From CAYTED01 sp964537075 (GTDB lineage Bacteria; Patescibacteriota; Minisyncoccia; Moranbacterales; UBA1568): DNA of 18,915 nucleotides. The position numbers were made by a program, and so were the translations under genes. The stretch's first letter is position 1; each line of letters starts with the position of its first letter. The notes beneath the pieces are model-generated. The model saw only the letters and a list, made by a program, of their open reading frames with translations. It was not told the DNA's origin and ran no database searches. Below are positions 1 through 7,002 of the stretch, piece after piece. The stretch covers positions 1-18,915 of the forward strand of contig CAZIBB010000017.1 of assembly GCA_964537075.1 (NCBI GenBank), written 5' to 3'.

Positions 1-1
1 C

Positions 2-292
2 TATTTACTTAGTAAAAAAGTGTCGATCTCACTTTTTGCCTCAATCCTATGTGCGGGAAGCAGTCCTCTATATGTTTATTCAGGTGCGATCTTACCGGAT
101 AATGTTGGAGCCTTCAGTATGATGGCTGCATTCCTATTCTTCATCCTGTATATTCAATCCGAGAAGAAAACTCGATATATTTCCATGATGTTGAGTGTTT
201 TATTCATACTAAGTACATTTTTAATGAGAGAAGCTTATGTTATCGCATTTATTGTTGTTCTCATACCACTAACTTTTTATCTTCAGAAAGAT
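2..292 (+). CDS. Partial membrane protein (GT-C/PMT-like piece), open at the window edge and in frame with serS
   Basis: The frame is open from the first bases of the window and continues without a stop into serS; a GTG at 20 is only an internal possible start. The ~97 codons encode about three hydrophobic segments, with short basic stretches between them (SEKKTR) and an acidic/Pro motif (ILPDN) before the first clear helix. This resembles the membrane core of GT39/ArnT-type glycosyltransferases, but the piece is too short for a firm family call. By hand count it is about 35% G+C, against about 48% in sampled lines of serS. There is no stop codon, terminator or good Shine-Dalgarno between it and the expected serS start. 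It may be a real N-terminal fusion, the remnant of a truncated gene, or a contig misjoin. I favour a join or truncation, because seryl-tRNA synthetases do not normally carry membrane helices. Confidence 0.45.
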
Positions 293-1621
293 ATGCTCGA
301 TATTCAATATATCCGTGATCATCAGGAAGAGATCAAGAAAGCGATTGTAGGGAAAAATCTTTCACTCGATTTGGATGCGCTTCTGGCGAAGGATACGGAT
401 CGTATGAAGCTCATGCAGGAATTGGAGGAGCTCCGTTCGCTCAAAAATGATATCAATGACCTCATCGCCAAGGCGGAGACGCAAGAAGAGCGGGAAGAAA
501 TTATCGTAAAAGGAAAAGAAATCAAGGAAAAGATCGATGTACTCGAGCCGGTATTTCGTGTCGAGAAAAAAGCTTTTGATATGCTGATGGCACAGGTACC
601 GAACATTCTTTCGCCTGATACGCCTCTCGGCAAGAGCGAGGCCGAGAATGTGGAAGTATACCGATCGGGAGAATCACCGGTATTCGCTTTTGAGACGAAG
701 ACGCATATCGAGCTCGGGAAATCATTGGATATTCTTGATTTGGAGCGTGGCGTGAAAGTCGCCGGATATCGCGGATACTATTTGAAAAACGAAGGAGCGC
801 TTCTCGTGATGGGACTGATGATGTACGCTCTTCAAAAAATGGTAGCCAAAGGATTCCTCCCGATGATTCCACCGACACTCGTGAAATCATTCCCGCTGTA
901 TGGATCGGGCTATTTCAAGGGACTGGGATACGATCCTACGGTGGATGAGATTTATCAGGTGGCGACTCCCGAAAAAGAATCTGATGGAAAAATAAACAAA
1001 GAGGAGAAATTTCTCGTCGGGACGGCTGAACCATCACTCCTCGCATATTATTCCGGAGAAATACTCGATGGCGCGACACTTCCCTTGAAACTTTCCGGAT
1101 TCAGTCCATGTTATCGGAGTGAGATTGGGTCGTATGGCAAGGATACGAAGGGGATGTATCGCGTGCATGAGTTTTTCAAGGTGGAACAAGTGGTGCTCGC
1201 TTTGGCAGATATCGAAGCGGCGAATAAGCTACAAGAAGAAATGGTGGCCATCTCTGAAGAAATGCATCGAGAACTCGGACTCACGTATCGAAAACTCGCC
1301 ATCTGTTCGGGGGACATGAGCACAGGCAAATATCGGCAGTTTGATCTCGAGGCGTGGATGCCGGGGATGAAACGATTCGGTGAGACGGGATCTGCTTCGA
1401 ATTTCCTTGATTGGCAATCACGCCGCCTGGATGTGAAATATAAAGATGCCCTGACCGGGGAACGGAAGTATGTGTACATGATCAATAACACCGCCCTCCC
1501 GAGTCCGCGTGTTTTCATCGCCATTCTCGAGACCTATCAGCAAGCTGATGGTTCGGTGATCGTGCCAGAAGTCCTCCGACCGTTCGTCGGGAAAGACGTT
1601 ATTCAAGCAAAGAATATTTGA
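293..1621 (+). CDS. serS: Seryl-tRNA synthetase
   Basis: This cytoplasmic class II synthetase charges tRNA-Ser with serine using ATP. The family start (MLDIQYIRDHQEEIKKA) begins at the ATG at 293, giving 442 aa, close to the usual 420-440; the frame upstream of it is a membrane segment foreign to the family. Residues 1 to about 110 form the charged coiled-coil arm that contacts the tRNA long variable arm. The catalytic domain follows, with the TAE serine-binding loop at residues 244-246, motif 2 (CYRSE, Arg275) and motif 3 (SPRVFIAILE, Arg406). The C-terminus (DGSVIVPEVLRPFVG) is also typical. Only a weak purine stretch (AGAAAG) precedes the ATG. A strong terminator lies 20 bp after the TGA. 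Identity is secure; the true N-terminus in the cell is not, because of the in-frame upstream segment. Confidence 0.95.
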   Translation: MLDIQYIRDHQEEIKKAIVGKNLSLDLDALLAKDTDRMKLMQELEELRSLKNDINDLIAKAETQEEREEIIVKGKEIKEKIDVLEPVFRVEKKAFDMLMAQVPNILSPDTPLGKSEAENVEVYRSGESPVFAFETKTHIELGKSLDILDLERGVKVAGYRGYYLKNEGALLVMGLMMYALQKMVAKGFLPMIPPTLVKSFPLYGSGYFKGLGYDPTVDEIYQVATPEKESDGKINKEEKFLVGTAEPSLLAYYSGEILDGATLPLKLSGFSPCYRSEIGSYGKDTKGMYRVHEFFKVEQVVLALADIEAANKLQEEMVAISEEMHRELGLTYRKLAICSGDMSTGKYRQFDLEAWMPGMKRFGETGSASNFLDWQSRRLDVKYKDALTGERKYVYMINNTALPSPRVFIAILETYQQADGSVIVPEVLRPFVGKDVIQAKNI

Positions 1622-1640
1622 TAGCAAAGAGAGACAAAAT

Positions 1641-1676
1641 AAAGGACCGTCCTTTTCAGAAAAGGACGGTCCTTTT
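1641..1676 (+). terminator. Rho-independent terminator of serS
   Basis: A 16-bp near-perfect stem (1641-1656 with 1660-1675) closes on a 3-nt CAG loop. The right arm ends in a run of four T. The A-rich left flank makes it potentially bidirectional. Confidence 0.85.
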
Positions 1677-1694
1677 ATAGATATTGAGAAAATG

Positions 1695-1715
1695 TGGTGG
1701 GTGCGGGGGGAATCG
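1695..1715. repeat. 21-bp exact copy of the tRNA-Lys 3' end (with CCA)
   Basis: These 21 bases are identical to 1880-1900, which encode the CCA, discriminator, acceptor 3' strand and part of the T arm of the tRNA-Lys on the minus strand. Identity stops at 1716. The rest of the tRNA is not recognisable here, so this is a fragment and not a second tRNA. The copies lie 185 bp apart in the same orientation. It could be a recombination or integration scar, or a decayed tRNA gene. Confidence 0.7.
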
Positions 1716-1758
1716 GTCACCTCTCTCACGTGCCGTCGCACGCTCGCTCCTCGACCCC

Positions 1759-1802
1759 AGTATTTTGGTTTTTTCTGGTGAAAAAACATCAAAATACTTT
1801 TC
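1759..1802. terminator. Long AT-rich hairpin, possible terminator
   Basis: Two stacked perfect stems: 9 bp (1759-1767 with 1790-1798) and 8 bp (1768-1775 with 1780-1787). They share a TGGT loop, and there is a 2-nt bulge on the right. T residues follow on the plus strand. No gene obviously needs termination here in either direction, so its role is open. Confidence 0.5.
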
Positions 1803-1812
1803 GATTCCCCGC

Positions 1813-1834
1813 GTATGCAAAGCAGTTTGCATAC
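1813..1834. repeat. Perfect 9-bp hairpin
   Basis: GTATGCAAA (1813-1821) pairs perfectly with TTTGCATAC (1826-1834) across a GCAG loop. Flanking bases (cgattcccc before, tccgcacc after) resemble an inverted, interrupted copy of the tRNA-end repeat at 1695-1715. Confidence 0.55.
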
Positions 1835-1845
1835 TCCGCACCAAC

Positions 1846-1876
1846 AAAAAAATCCACACCCGAGTGTGAATTTTTC
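1846..1876 (-). terminator. Terminator of tRNA-Lys
   Basis: Read on the minus strand, just after the tRNA 3' end, CACAC pairs with GTGTG around a 4-nt loop, with A-rich bases before and a run of seven T after. It starts within 5 bp of the CCA end, as expected for a tRNA terminator. Confidence 0.75.
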
Positions 1877-1879
1877 TTT

Positions 1880-1955
1880 TGGTGGGTGCGGGGGGAATCG
1901 AACCCTCGACCGTTGGCTTAAAAGGCCACTGCTCTACCGACTGAGCTACGCACCC
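1880..1955 (-). tRNA. tRNA-Lys, anticodon UUU, CCA encoded
   Basis: The minus strand reads GGGTGCG at the 5' end, pairing fully with CGCACCC at the 3' end. It has a normal D arm (TAGCTCAGTCGGTAGAGCA), an anticodon loop CTTTTAA (anticodon TTT, reading AAA and AAG), and a T arm with the TTCGATT loop. The discriminator is A and the CCA tail is genomically encoded (1880-1882). Two stem mismatches are visible: G-A at the base of the anticodon stem and A-C in the T stem. The layout closely follows bacterial tRNA-Lys. A matched promoter lies upstream and a terminator downstream. Confidence 0.95.
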
Positions 1956-1976
1956 AAATTTTTGTTGACTTTGCTT

Positions 1977-2005
1977 AGTCTAATGAATTTTCCTGAAACA
2001 GTCAA
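1977..2005 (-). promoter_or_regulatory. Sigma-70-type promoter for tRNA-Lys
   Basis: On the minus strand, TTGACT (plus 2000-2005) is followed by a 17-bp spacer and TAGACT (plus 1977-1982). The -10 ends 21 bp before the mature tRNA 5' end, which fits a short leader. Confidence 0.7.
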
Positions 2006-2027
2006 TCGACTTGAATCATCTCACCCT

Positions 2028-2057
2028 TTGAAACGAATCGAAAGTCTGTGGTATACT
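2028..2057 (+). promoter_or_regulatory. Promoter for the propeller lipoprotein
   Basis: TTGAAA (2028-2033), an 18-bp spacer, and TATACT (2052-2057) preceded by TGn (extended -10). It starts about 28 bp upstream of the chosen ATG at 2086 and points away from the divergent tRNA-Lys promoter. Confidence 0.65.
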
Positions 2058-2085
2058 GAACACAATCCATTTGGAGAACATTTTT

Positions 2086-3180
2086 ATGAAATACCTATTT
2101 TCTTTTCTGGTTGTCGTTGTGGCAACGGTCATTCTCTCGGGGTGTTCGCTTTTGCCGACCGGAGGGAAAGATGGCTCTATTGCCGTAACAACGGTGACAG
2201 GAAGTATTCTCAAATCTTCTGACTCAGGGGAGGGCTTTGCTTCCAAAGTGAAAATCGATGATACGCTTTCTTTGCCGGCTGCGGATATTTTGACGATCAA
2301 TTTCGACCCGAATAATCCGGCCATTCTCTATGTAGGAACCGAAGCTGACGGTATTTTCCGCTCATGGGACGGTGCGGAGCATTGGGAACGTATAATATTT
2401 CCGCCGCAGCGTGTCTTTGGTATCTCGGTAGATGTCCGAAATTCCGAGCGTTTGCTCGCGACGGGTGTGTGGAAAAAAACTGGAAAGATCTATGAGAGCA
2501 CGGACAGTGGCAAGAATTGGAAAGAGGTTTATACCGAACCAGGGGAAGGCACGGTCGTTTCATCATTGATACAGAGTCGTCTCGTTCCGAACGTCGTCTA
2601 TGCCGGGACGAGCGGAGGGGTGATACTCAAAAGCGAGGACAGCGGAGAAACCTGGCAGAATTTCGGACTGACCAAGGGACCGGTGACGGATATCTACCCG
2701 CATCCGAGGAATCAGAATTCCTTTATCGCCGCTGTATTCAATATCGGGATTATTCGGACGCTTGACGGCGGAAAGAAATACACCGAGAGCCAGTCGACGG
2801 ATTTTCCGGACGACCCTCGCGATGCGAATCAGAATAATTCCTCGGGCGGCATACTGACGATAGCTCCTGACCCGCTTCGTCCGGAAGTGGTGTATGCCGG
2901 CATGCAGGGCGGCATGTATCGGACGGACGATTATGGAAAAACCTGGAAGAATATCGATATCATCGAGAGTTCCCGAAAGTTTCCGATACGTGCGATAGCC
3001 GTCAATCCGAAAAACTCCGATGAGATATCCTATTCGGCCGGCGATACTTTCTATCGTTCGCTCGATGCCGGCAAGAGTTGGACGACGACGCGATTGCAGT
3101 CCGACAAGGCGGCGAGTGTCATAGCATACGATTGGAATGATCCGAGGGTGATCTATGTCGGATTACGAAGTTATAAATAA
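2086..3180 (+). CDS. Lipoprotein with Asp-box (BNR-type) beta-propeller repeats
   Basis: A 364-aa predicted lipoprotein. The N-terminus is a signal sequence ending in the lipobox LSGC (Cys20), so the mature protein should be lipid-anchored outside the membrane. The ATG at 2086 is preferred to the in-frame TTG at 2071 because GGAG (2073-2076) sits 9 bp before it and the signal sequence starts there. At least six Asp-box-like motifs are spread along the chain: RSWDGAEHWE, ESTDSGKNWK, KSEDSGETWQ, RTLDGGKKYT, RTDDYGKTWK and RSLDAGKSWT. Repeated V(V/I)YVG/YAGT strands lie between them. This is the pattern of sialidase, VPS10 and Ycf48-like propellers. No sialidase arginine triad can be assigned, so binding or assembly is more likely than catalysis. 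It has its own promoter and sits just before frr. The fold call is good; the function is unknown. Confidence 0.85.
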   Translation: MKYLFSFLVVVVATVILSGCSLLPTGGKDGSIAVTTVTGSILKSSDSGEGFASKVKIDDTLSLPAADILTINFDPNNPAILYVGTEADGIFRSWDGAEHWERIIFPPQRVFGISVDVRNSERLLATGVWKKTGKIYESTDSGKNWKEVYTEPGEGTVVSSLIQSRLVPNVVYAGTSGGVILKSEDSGETWQNFGLTKGPVTDIYPHPRNQNSFIAAVFNIGIIRTLDGGKKYTESQSTDFPDDPRDANQNNSSGGILTIAPDPLRPEVVYAGMQGGMYRTDDYGKTWKNIDIIESSRKFPIRAIAVNPKNSDEISYSAGDTFYRSLDAGKSWTTTRLQSDKAASVIAYDWNDPRVIYVGLRSYK

Positions 3181-3231
3181 TCGAGAACTGCTGCGCTTGG
3201 CGCATTTCCTAATAATTTAAGTCTGAGAAGT

Positions 3232-3789
3232 ATGATCAAGGAACTTATCGAGCCGAATCAAGAACAGTTCGAATCCGCCGTTCTTCATTTTGAAGAAGAG
3301 GCCGCCAAGCTCCGGACGGGTCGGGCGAATCCTGCTCTTGTCGAAGGACTTCTCGTGGATTATTACGGTGTGAAGACGCCTCTTCGGCAGATCGCGACGA
3401 TATCTACTCCAGAAGCGAGGCAGATACTCATCCAGCCCTGGGATCGCGAGGCGATCGTGTTTGTCGAATCGGCGATCCGCGAATCGGATCTCGGACTCAA
3501 TCCGTCGAATGACGGGCAAGCGATCCGCGTGACGCTTCCAGCGCTCACCGAAGATCGTCGGCGTGAATTGGTGAAGGCGCTCAATCAGCGGGCAGAGGAC
3601 GCTCGTATCTCGGTACGCAATACTCGTGAGGAGATTTGGAAACAGATCCAGGAATGGGAGAAGGAGGGTGTGATCGCCGAAGATGATAAGTTCCGCGGCA
3701 AGGAAGATCTGCAGAAAGTCGTCGATGAATACAATGCCCGTCTCGAGTCGCTTCGCGAGAAGAAAGAAAAGGAGATACTTACGGTGTAA
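3232..3789 (+). CDS. frr: Ribosome recycling factor
   Basis: This 185-aa cytoplasmic protein splits the post-termination ribosome together with EF-G. The length and sequence match the family throughout: an N-terminal helix leading to the KLRTGRANPALVEG signature, domain II beta strands (VDYYGVKTPLRQIATIS), RQILIQPWD, and the long helices of domain I to the C-terminus (LTEDRRRELVKAL, KEDLQKVVDEYNA). The purine stretch GAGAAG lies only 1 nt from the ATG, so the ribosome binding site is unusually close or weak. The usual partners tsf and pyrH are not next to it. It lies 51 bp after the propeller lipoprotein with no terminator between, so it may be co-transcribed. Confidence 0.97.
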   Translation: MIKELIEPNQEQFESAVLHFEEEAAKLRTGRANPALVEGLLVDYYGVKTPLRQIATISTPEARQILIQPWDREAIVFVESAIRESDLGLNPSNDGQAIRVTLPALTEDRRRELVKALNQRAEDARISVRNTREEIWKQIQEWEKEGVIAEDDKFRGKEDLQKVVDEYNARLESLREKKEKEILTV

Positions 3790-3791
3790 GT

Positions 3792-3861
3792 GTAATTGGT
3801 AACTTGTAACCGGTAATTGGAAGAACACTTTTTTGATTACTAATTTCTCGTTACAAGTTAC
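3792..3861. repeat. Word-like intergenic repeat with 12-bp inverted copies
   Basis: GTAACTTGTAAC (3799-3810) is the exact reverse complement of GTTACAAGTTAC (3850-3861). GTAATTGG occurs twice (3792-3799, 3813-3820), flanking the left arm. Low-complexity repeats of this kind are familiar between genes of Parcubacteria-type genomes. The 39-bp loop and missing T tract argue against a plain terminator for frr. Confidence 0.6.
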
Positions 3862-3879
3862 TCCTTGGTTAGTTCTAGA

Positions 3880-3885
3880 TATAAT
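3880..3885 (+). promoter_or_regulatory. Possible -10 box before rseP
   Basis: A perfect TATAAT lies 33 bp before the rseP ATG. No good -35 is present 16-18 bp upstream, so this rests on the -10 alone. Confidence 0.35.
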
Positions 3886-3918
3886 AAAAGTAAGGATGAC
3901 TTCATTTAATAACACAGT

Positions 3919-5067
3919 ATGTTGCTAACAATACTCATCTTCATCATCATCCTCGGCCTTCTCGTATTCGTTCACGAGGCGGGGCATTTCATCGTAGCGG
4001 TGCGAAATGGTATCAAGGCAGATGAATTCGGTTTCGGATTCCCTCCTCGGATGTTCGGTTTTTATAAGGATGAGACGACCGGGAAATACAAGTTTGTCTG
4101 GGGGAATAAGGACGTACAGAGCAAGAATACCTTGTTCTCCATGAATTGGCTTCCGCTCGGTGGTTTCGTCCGTATCAAGGGCGAGGACGGGCATAGTCAT
4201 GATCCGGACAGCTTCGCGGGAAAGTCTGCCTGGATCCGGGTCAAAGTGCTCGGAGCGGGAGTTTTCATGAACTTTATCTTCGCGTGGCTTCTCATATCGA
4301 TCGTTCTCATGATCGGTTTTCCTCATGCCATCGATTCGGGCAATCGCTTGGAGTATGCGAATACGAAGATTTACATCACCAATGTTTTGAAAAACACCCC
4401 TGCATCGGAAATGGGGCTTCAGGCAGGAGATCAAGTTGTCACCATCGACAGCAAGCAGGTATCGGGGCTTGAGGAAGTGAGTGCGATTATCAAATCAAAA
4501 CAAGGAACAGAAATCGTGATAGGAGTGAATCGTCTCGGAAAGGAATTGAATCTTCATGGCACGCCACGCATGAATCCTCCGGAGAATGAGGGGGCGCTCG
4601 GTATCGGATTCACTGAAACCGCTATCGTAAAACTCGGATTTTTTGAAGCTATCTATCAGGGCGCTTTGAATACGTATGAGATGACCAAACAGATCCTTGT
4701 TGCGCTCGGACAAATGTTTGGTATGCTCTTTGGTGGGGATAAGGTGGCGGTCGATGTGACCGGACCGGTGGGTATCGTCTATATGACCAAGCAGATGAGC
4801 GATCTCGGTTTCGTGTATCTCCTCCAATTCGCCGCCATTCTCTCGATCAATCTCGGTATCGTGAATATCCTTCCATTTCCGGCGCTTGATGGGGGACGCA
4901 TCTTCTTCGTTCTCCTCGAGAAACTGAAGGGTCGTCCGGTGAGTCAAAAAGTAGAAATGGCATTGCATCAGATAGGATTTCTCCTCCTCCTTCTCCTCAT
5001 GGCAGTTATCACGATTCGTGACTTCTCGCAATTCCAATTGATAGAAAAAATTAGTCGTTTCTTTTGA
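3919..5067 (+). CDS. rseP: RIP/site-2 metalloprotease, RseP family
   Basis: A 382-aa integral membrane zinc protease that cleaves substrates within the membrane, in other bacteria anti-sigma factors and signal-peptide remnants. The HExxH motif (HEAGH, His19, Glu20, His23) lies in the first membrane helix. A PDZ domain follows at roughly residues 150-215, with the typical LQAGDQVVTIDSKQV segment. The third zinc ligand is in NILPFPALDGGR (Asp324) in a late helix. Further hydrophobic segments lie near residues 110-130, 295-315 and 350-370. One PDZ domain is shorter than the two of E. coli RseP and typical of many Gram-positive and CPR forms. No Shine-Dalgarno stands at a useful distance from the ATG at 3919, but the first helix fixes the start. 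The usual cdsA, dxr or proS neighbours are absent. Whether its substrate is an anti-sigma factor cannot be told here. Confidence 0.95.
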   Translation: MLLTILIFIIILGLLVFVHEAGHFIVAVRNGIKADEFGFGFPPRMFGFYKDETTGKYKFVWGNKDVQSKNTLFSMNWLPLGGFVRIKGEDGHSHDPDSFAGKSAWIRVKVLGAGVFMNFIFAWLLISIVLMIGFPHAIDSGNRLEYANTKIYITNVLKNTPASEMGLQAGDQVVTIDSKQVSGLEEVSAIIKSKQGTEIVIGVNRLGKELNLHGTPRMNPPENEGALGIGFTETAIVKLGFFEAIYQGALNTYEMTKQILVALGQMFGMLFGGDKVAVDVTGPVGIVYMTKQMSDLGFVYLLQFAAILSINLGIVNILPFPALDGGRIFFVLLEKLKGRPVSQKVEMALHQIGFLLLLLLMAVITIRDFSQFQLIEKISRFF

Positions 5068-5104
5068 TTGTAAGATGAAAAAAGGATAAAGGTCGGAAAC
5101 ATCG

Positions 5105-5141
5105 AAAAATCTCGCTTAAAAACGAGGTTTTTTCCTTTTTT
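5105..5141 (+). terminator. Terminator of rseP
   Basis: The A-run plus TCTCG (5105-5114) pairs with CGAG plus the T-run (5123-5133), with one T-G wobble. More T follows to 5141. It begins 38 bp after the rseP stop. Confidence 0.75.
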
Positions 5142-5292
5142 AGATCACATATTTTATGGAATGCTTGATTCACACACTAAATATGCGCGTCAGGAAGCGA
5201 TTTAATGGTACAGAGTGAGATGTGCCATCAAAAGGATCTAGTGTATGATGGGGGCTTTGCGCCCTTGGCGCTGCGCATAATTGGTGTTCGGG

Positions 5293-5321
5293 TTGACAAA
5301 AGAGGAAGAATCTGCTATTAT
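5293..5321 (+). promoter_or_regulatory. Consensus promoter of the envelope operon
   Basis: TTGACA (5293-5298), a 17-bp spacer, and TATTAT (5316-5321) with an extended -10 TGC. It matches the promoter at 15615-15643 in 24 of 29 positions by hand alignment. The stretch 5142-5292 before it holds only short G+C-rich inverted repeats (for example near 5254-5278) and no gene that I can support. Confidence 0.85.
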
Positions 5322-5349
5322 TGCCAGTTAATTAGAGTGATCAAATTAT

Positions 5350-5991
5350 ATGGACATGCATGATATTGTTTTCGAATTGAAGCGAAAAACGGGATTGATT
5401 CTCTTTTCCGGTGCGATTATCTCGATGCTCGCTTTTTTCAGCTTGATTTTTTTCCAGCCGGCATATCGTGCGGATATCGATTTTCTCGTTTCACCGAAAA
5501 ATGCGACCGGGAGTGATTATTATTCTCTCTCCCGCTCTTCCGAATATCTCGGCAAGGCACTTGCTCAGATCGTCGTGAGTGAGAAGTTTATGGAAGCCGG
5601 TTTCGATTCCGGCATGGTGGATCGCGCGGAATTTCCTATCGATAAGAAAGATCGTTTGAAGCAGTGGAGTGATACCGTGAGTGTCTCTCGTGGTTCCGAG
5701 GGTGGTATGCTCCATGTGCGAGTACTTGCTAAGTCCGGTCGGAGCGTCGAGCGGACAGCGAAAGCCGTGACGGATATTCTTTCCAACAAGGCGGGAGAAT
5801 TTCTCGGAAGTGGATCGGAAGTGGATATCCGTATCCTTTCCGGACCGATCGTCGATCGCAATCCTTCATTTGGAGAATTGGTCGCGGGAAGTATCGGTGG
5901 ATTCATCCTCGGGACATTTTCCGTCATCATCTCTCTCTTGTATCGAATGAGCGCGCTCTCAAATCGGAATCATAATTTTTCACGACAGTAA
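5350..5991 (+). CDS. Short Wzz/GumC-like polysaccharide chain-length protein
   Basis: 213 aa. One membrane helix near residues 18-36 is followed by YRADIDFLV, an extracellular domain of about 140 aa, and a second helix near 178-200 preceded by a Pro-containing segment (GPIVDRNPSFG). A short basic tail ends the protein. This two-helix hairpin with a large outer domain is the topology of Wzz/GumC co-polymerases, which set the length of surface polysaccharide. It is shorter than classical Wzz (about 300 aa or more) and has no Walker motifs, so no fused tyrosine kinase. It shares YRADID and the whole layout with the protein at 17789-18799. It is the first gene after the consensus promoter. The Shine-Dalgarno is weak, and ATG 5356 is an alternative start. 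Family by topology and motif; exact role inferred. Confidence 0.7.
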   Translation: MDMHDIVFELKRKTGLILFSGAIISMLAFFSLIFFQPAYRADIDFLVSPKNATGSDYYSLSRSSEYLGKALAQIVVSEKFMEAGFDSGMVDRAEFPIDKKDRLKQWSDTVSVSRGSEGGMLHVRVLAKSGRSVERTAKAVTDILSNKAGEFLGSGSEVDIRILSGPIVDRNPSFGELVAGSIGGFILGTFSVIISLLYRMSALSNRNHNFSRQ

Positions 5992-6104
5992 TTTCAGATA
6001 TTCACGATTTGCTCCGATGGACTATCGGGGCAAGGGTGAGAATCGGAATAGGTCTGGTTCTTCAACTGTCATTTGACAATTTCAGGATAGAAGGGAGTAT
6101 CATC

Positions 6105-6986
6105 ATGCGCAACCGTATCATTACACTGCTCTTTGCAGTGATGCTGTCGGGGTGCATTACGATGCCCCAGACAGTGGAAGTTCGTGAAACGACCGGACCG
6201 CTTTCTGCACAAGCAGTGAATGGAACGGTCAATCTCGCCATTGACCCCGTCGCCTTTCTTGGCGTCCGGAGCACGGCAGACATCGAGTCGGGGAATTTCA
6301 CTGTCGTGTACGCGAAGTTTCCGGACGATCCGAATGGGTTGCTCGGGGAATTTGATGCACGGCGGGTAAGTTATCCCGTCTTCGCAGTCGGACCTGATGG
6401 ACGGGAATATCCGGCGCAGGCATTGTTTGCGGGGTTTGCGACTTGCGAGGCAACGCTTGCGGTGCTTGTTGAAGGGACTCGGAACCTGAAAGGTTTTACA
6501 GCAGTCCTCGCCAATACGGCTCGGGATCAGATGTACGATCTGTTGGGTCAATCTGTTAAAGTTGACGCGGAAAAGTTTCGGAAGAGTGGTGACTACCGTC
6601 GGCAAGTGATTGCCAAAAATGGTTCGCCGCTCGAACGATTCGTACAGGTACGGGATTATGACCGGATCATTCGTGGGTGGCAGCTGCTGAATGCGGCTTC
6701 GCACATCGGAAAAATTCGGACACCGTATCCTCTTGAGTTCGTTCAGGGCGTGGCGCGGATCAATCCGCAACACTCTCGTTCGGAAAAGTTTCTCGCGACG
6801 ACATCGGCTTCAGTCAGTTTGAATCCGATGGCGACGGTCGTTGGGGTTGTCATGGAATACATCGTCTCGAACAATGCTCCGGCATTGGGTTGGACCGGTG
6901 AATCCCTGGCGCCTCGCGGTGACCAGGCCTTCAATATCTGGGTATGGCGTACGCTCGAAAAGCGTGCCCGACCCTATTGCCAGTAA
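6105..6986 (+). CDS. Lipoprotein of unrecognised family
   Basis: 293 aa from the ATG at 6105; the frame is open further upstream, but AAGGGAG (6091-6097) lies 7 bp before this ATG and the signal sequence begins here. The lipobox is LSGC (Cys17), so the mature protein should be lipid-anchored on the outer face. The body has no family I recognise. It is rich in charged and beta-prone stretches (FTVVYAKFPDD, YPVFAVGPDGREYPAQ), then a helical part with many Arg/Asp (RKSGDYRRQVIAKN, VRDYDRIIRGWQLL). Only two cysteines follow Cys17, one of them near the end (ARPYCQ). It lies 113 bp after the Wzz-like gene and 16 bp before the next secreted gene, so the three are probably one operon. A partner of the 7003-8454 protein is plausible, from adjacency only. 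Confidence 0.75.
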   Translation: MRNRIITLLFAVMLSGCITMPQTVEVRETTGPLSAQAVNGTVNLAIDPVAFLGVRSTADIESGNFTVVYAKFPDDPNGLLGEFDARRVSYPVFAVGPDGREYPAQALFAGFATCEATLAVLVEGTRNLKGFTAVLANTARDQMYDLLGQSVKVDAEKFRKSGDYRRQVIAKNGSPLERFVQVRDYDRIIRGWQLLNAASHIGKIRTPYPLEFVQGVARINPQHSRSEKFLATTSASVSLNPMATVVGVVMEYIVSNNAPALGWTGESLAPRGDQAFNIWVWRTLEKRARPYCQ

Positions 6987-7002
6987 TGGCAAGGAGAGAA
7001 TC

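Noticed and set aside
1695..1955. Integrated element bounded by the tRNA-Lys 3' end and its 21-bp copy
   Set aside because: The interval is only about 185 bp and holds no integrase or excisionase; the repeat is reported, but an integrated element is not claimed.
1684..2222. Open frames across the tRNA-Lys region on the plus strand (for example 1694-1921 and 1815-2222)
   Set aside because: They are translations of the antisense of tRNA-Lys and of hairpins, with the familiar GGNRT-type pattern of tRNA-overlapping false genes and no ribosome binding site.
3217..3915. A 232-aa minus-strand frame opposite frr
   Set aside because: It is the shadow of frr plus the word-like repeat; frr itself is unmistakable on the plus strand.
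3896..3918. AAGGATG at 3892-3898 as the Shine-Dalgarno or start of rseP
   Set aside because: The ATG there is out of frame with rseP and stops within a few codons; the purines are too far from 3919 to act as its ribosome binding site.
6073..6103. TTGACA at 6073 as a promoter for the 6105 lipoprotein
   Set aside because: The only -10-like bases (TATCAT at 6098-6103) are 19 bp away and run into the ATG, so transcription would start inside the gene.
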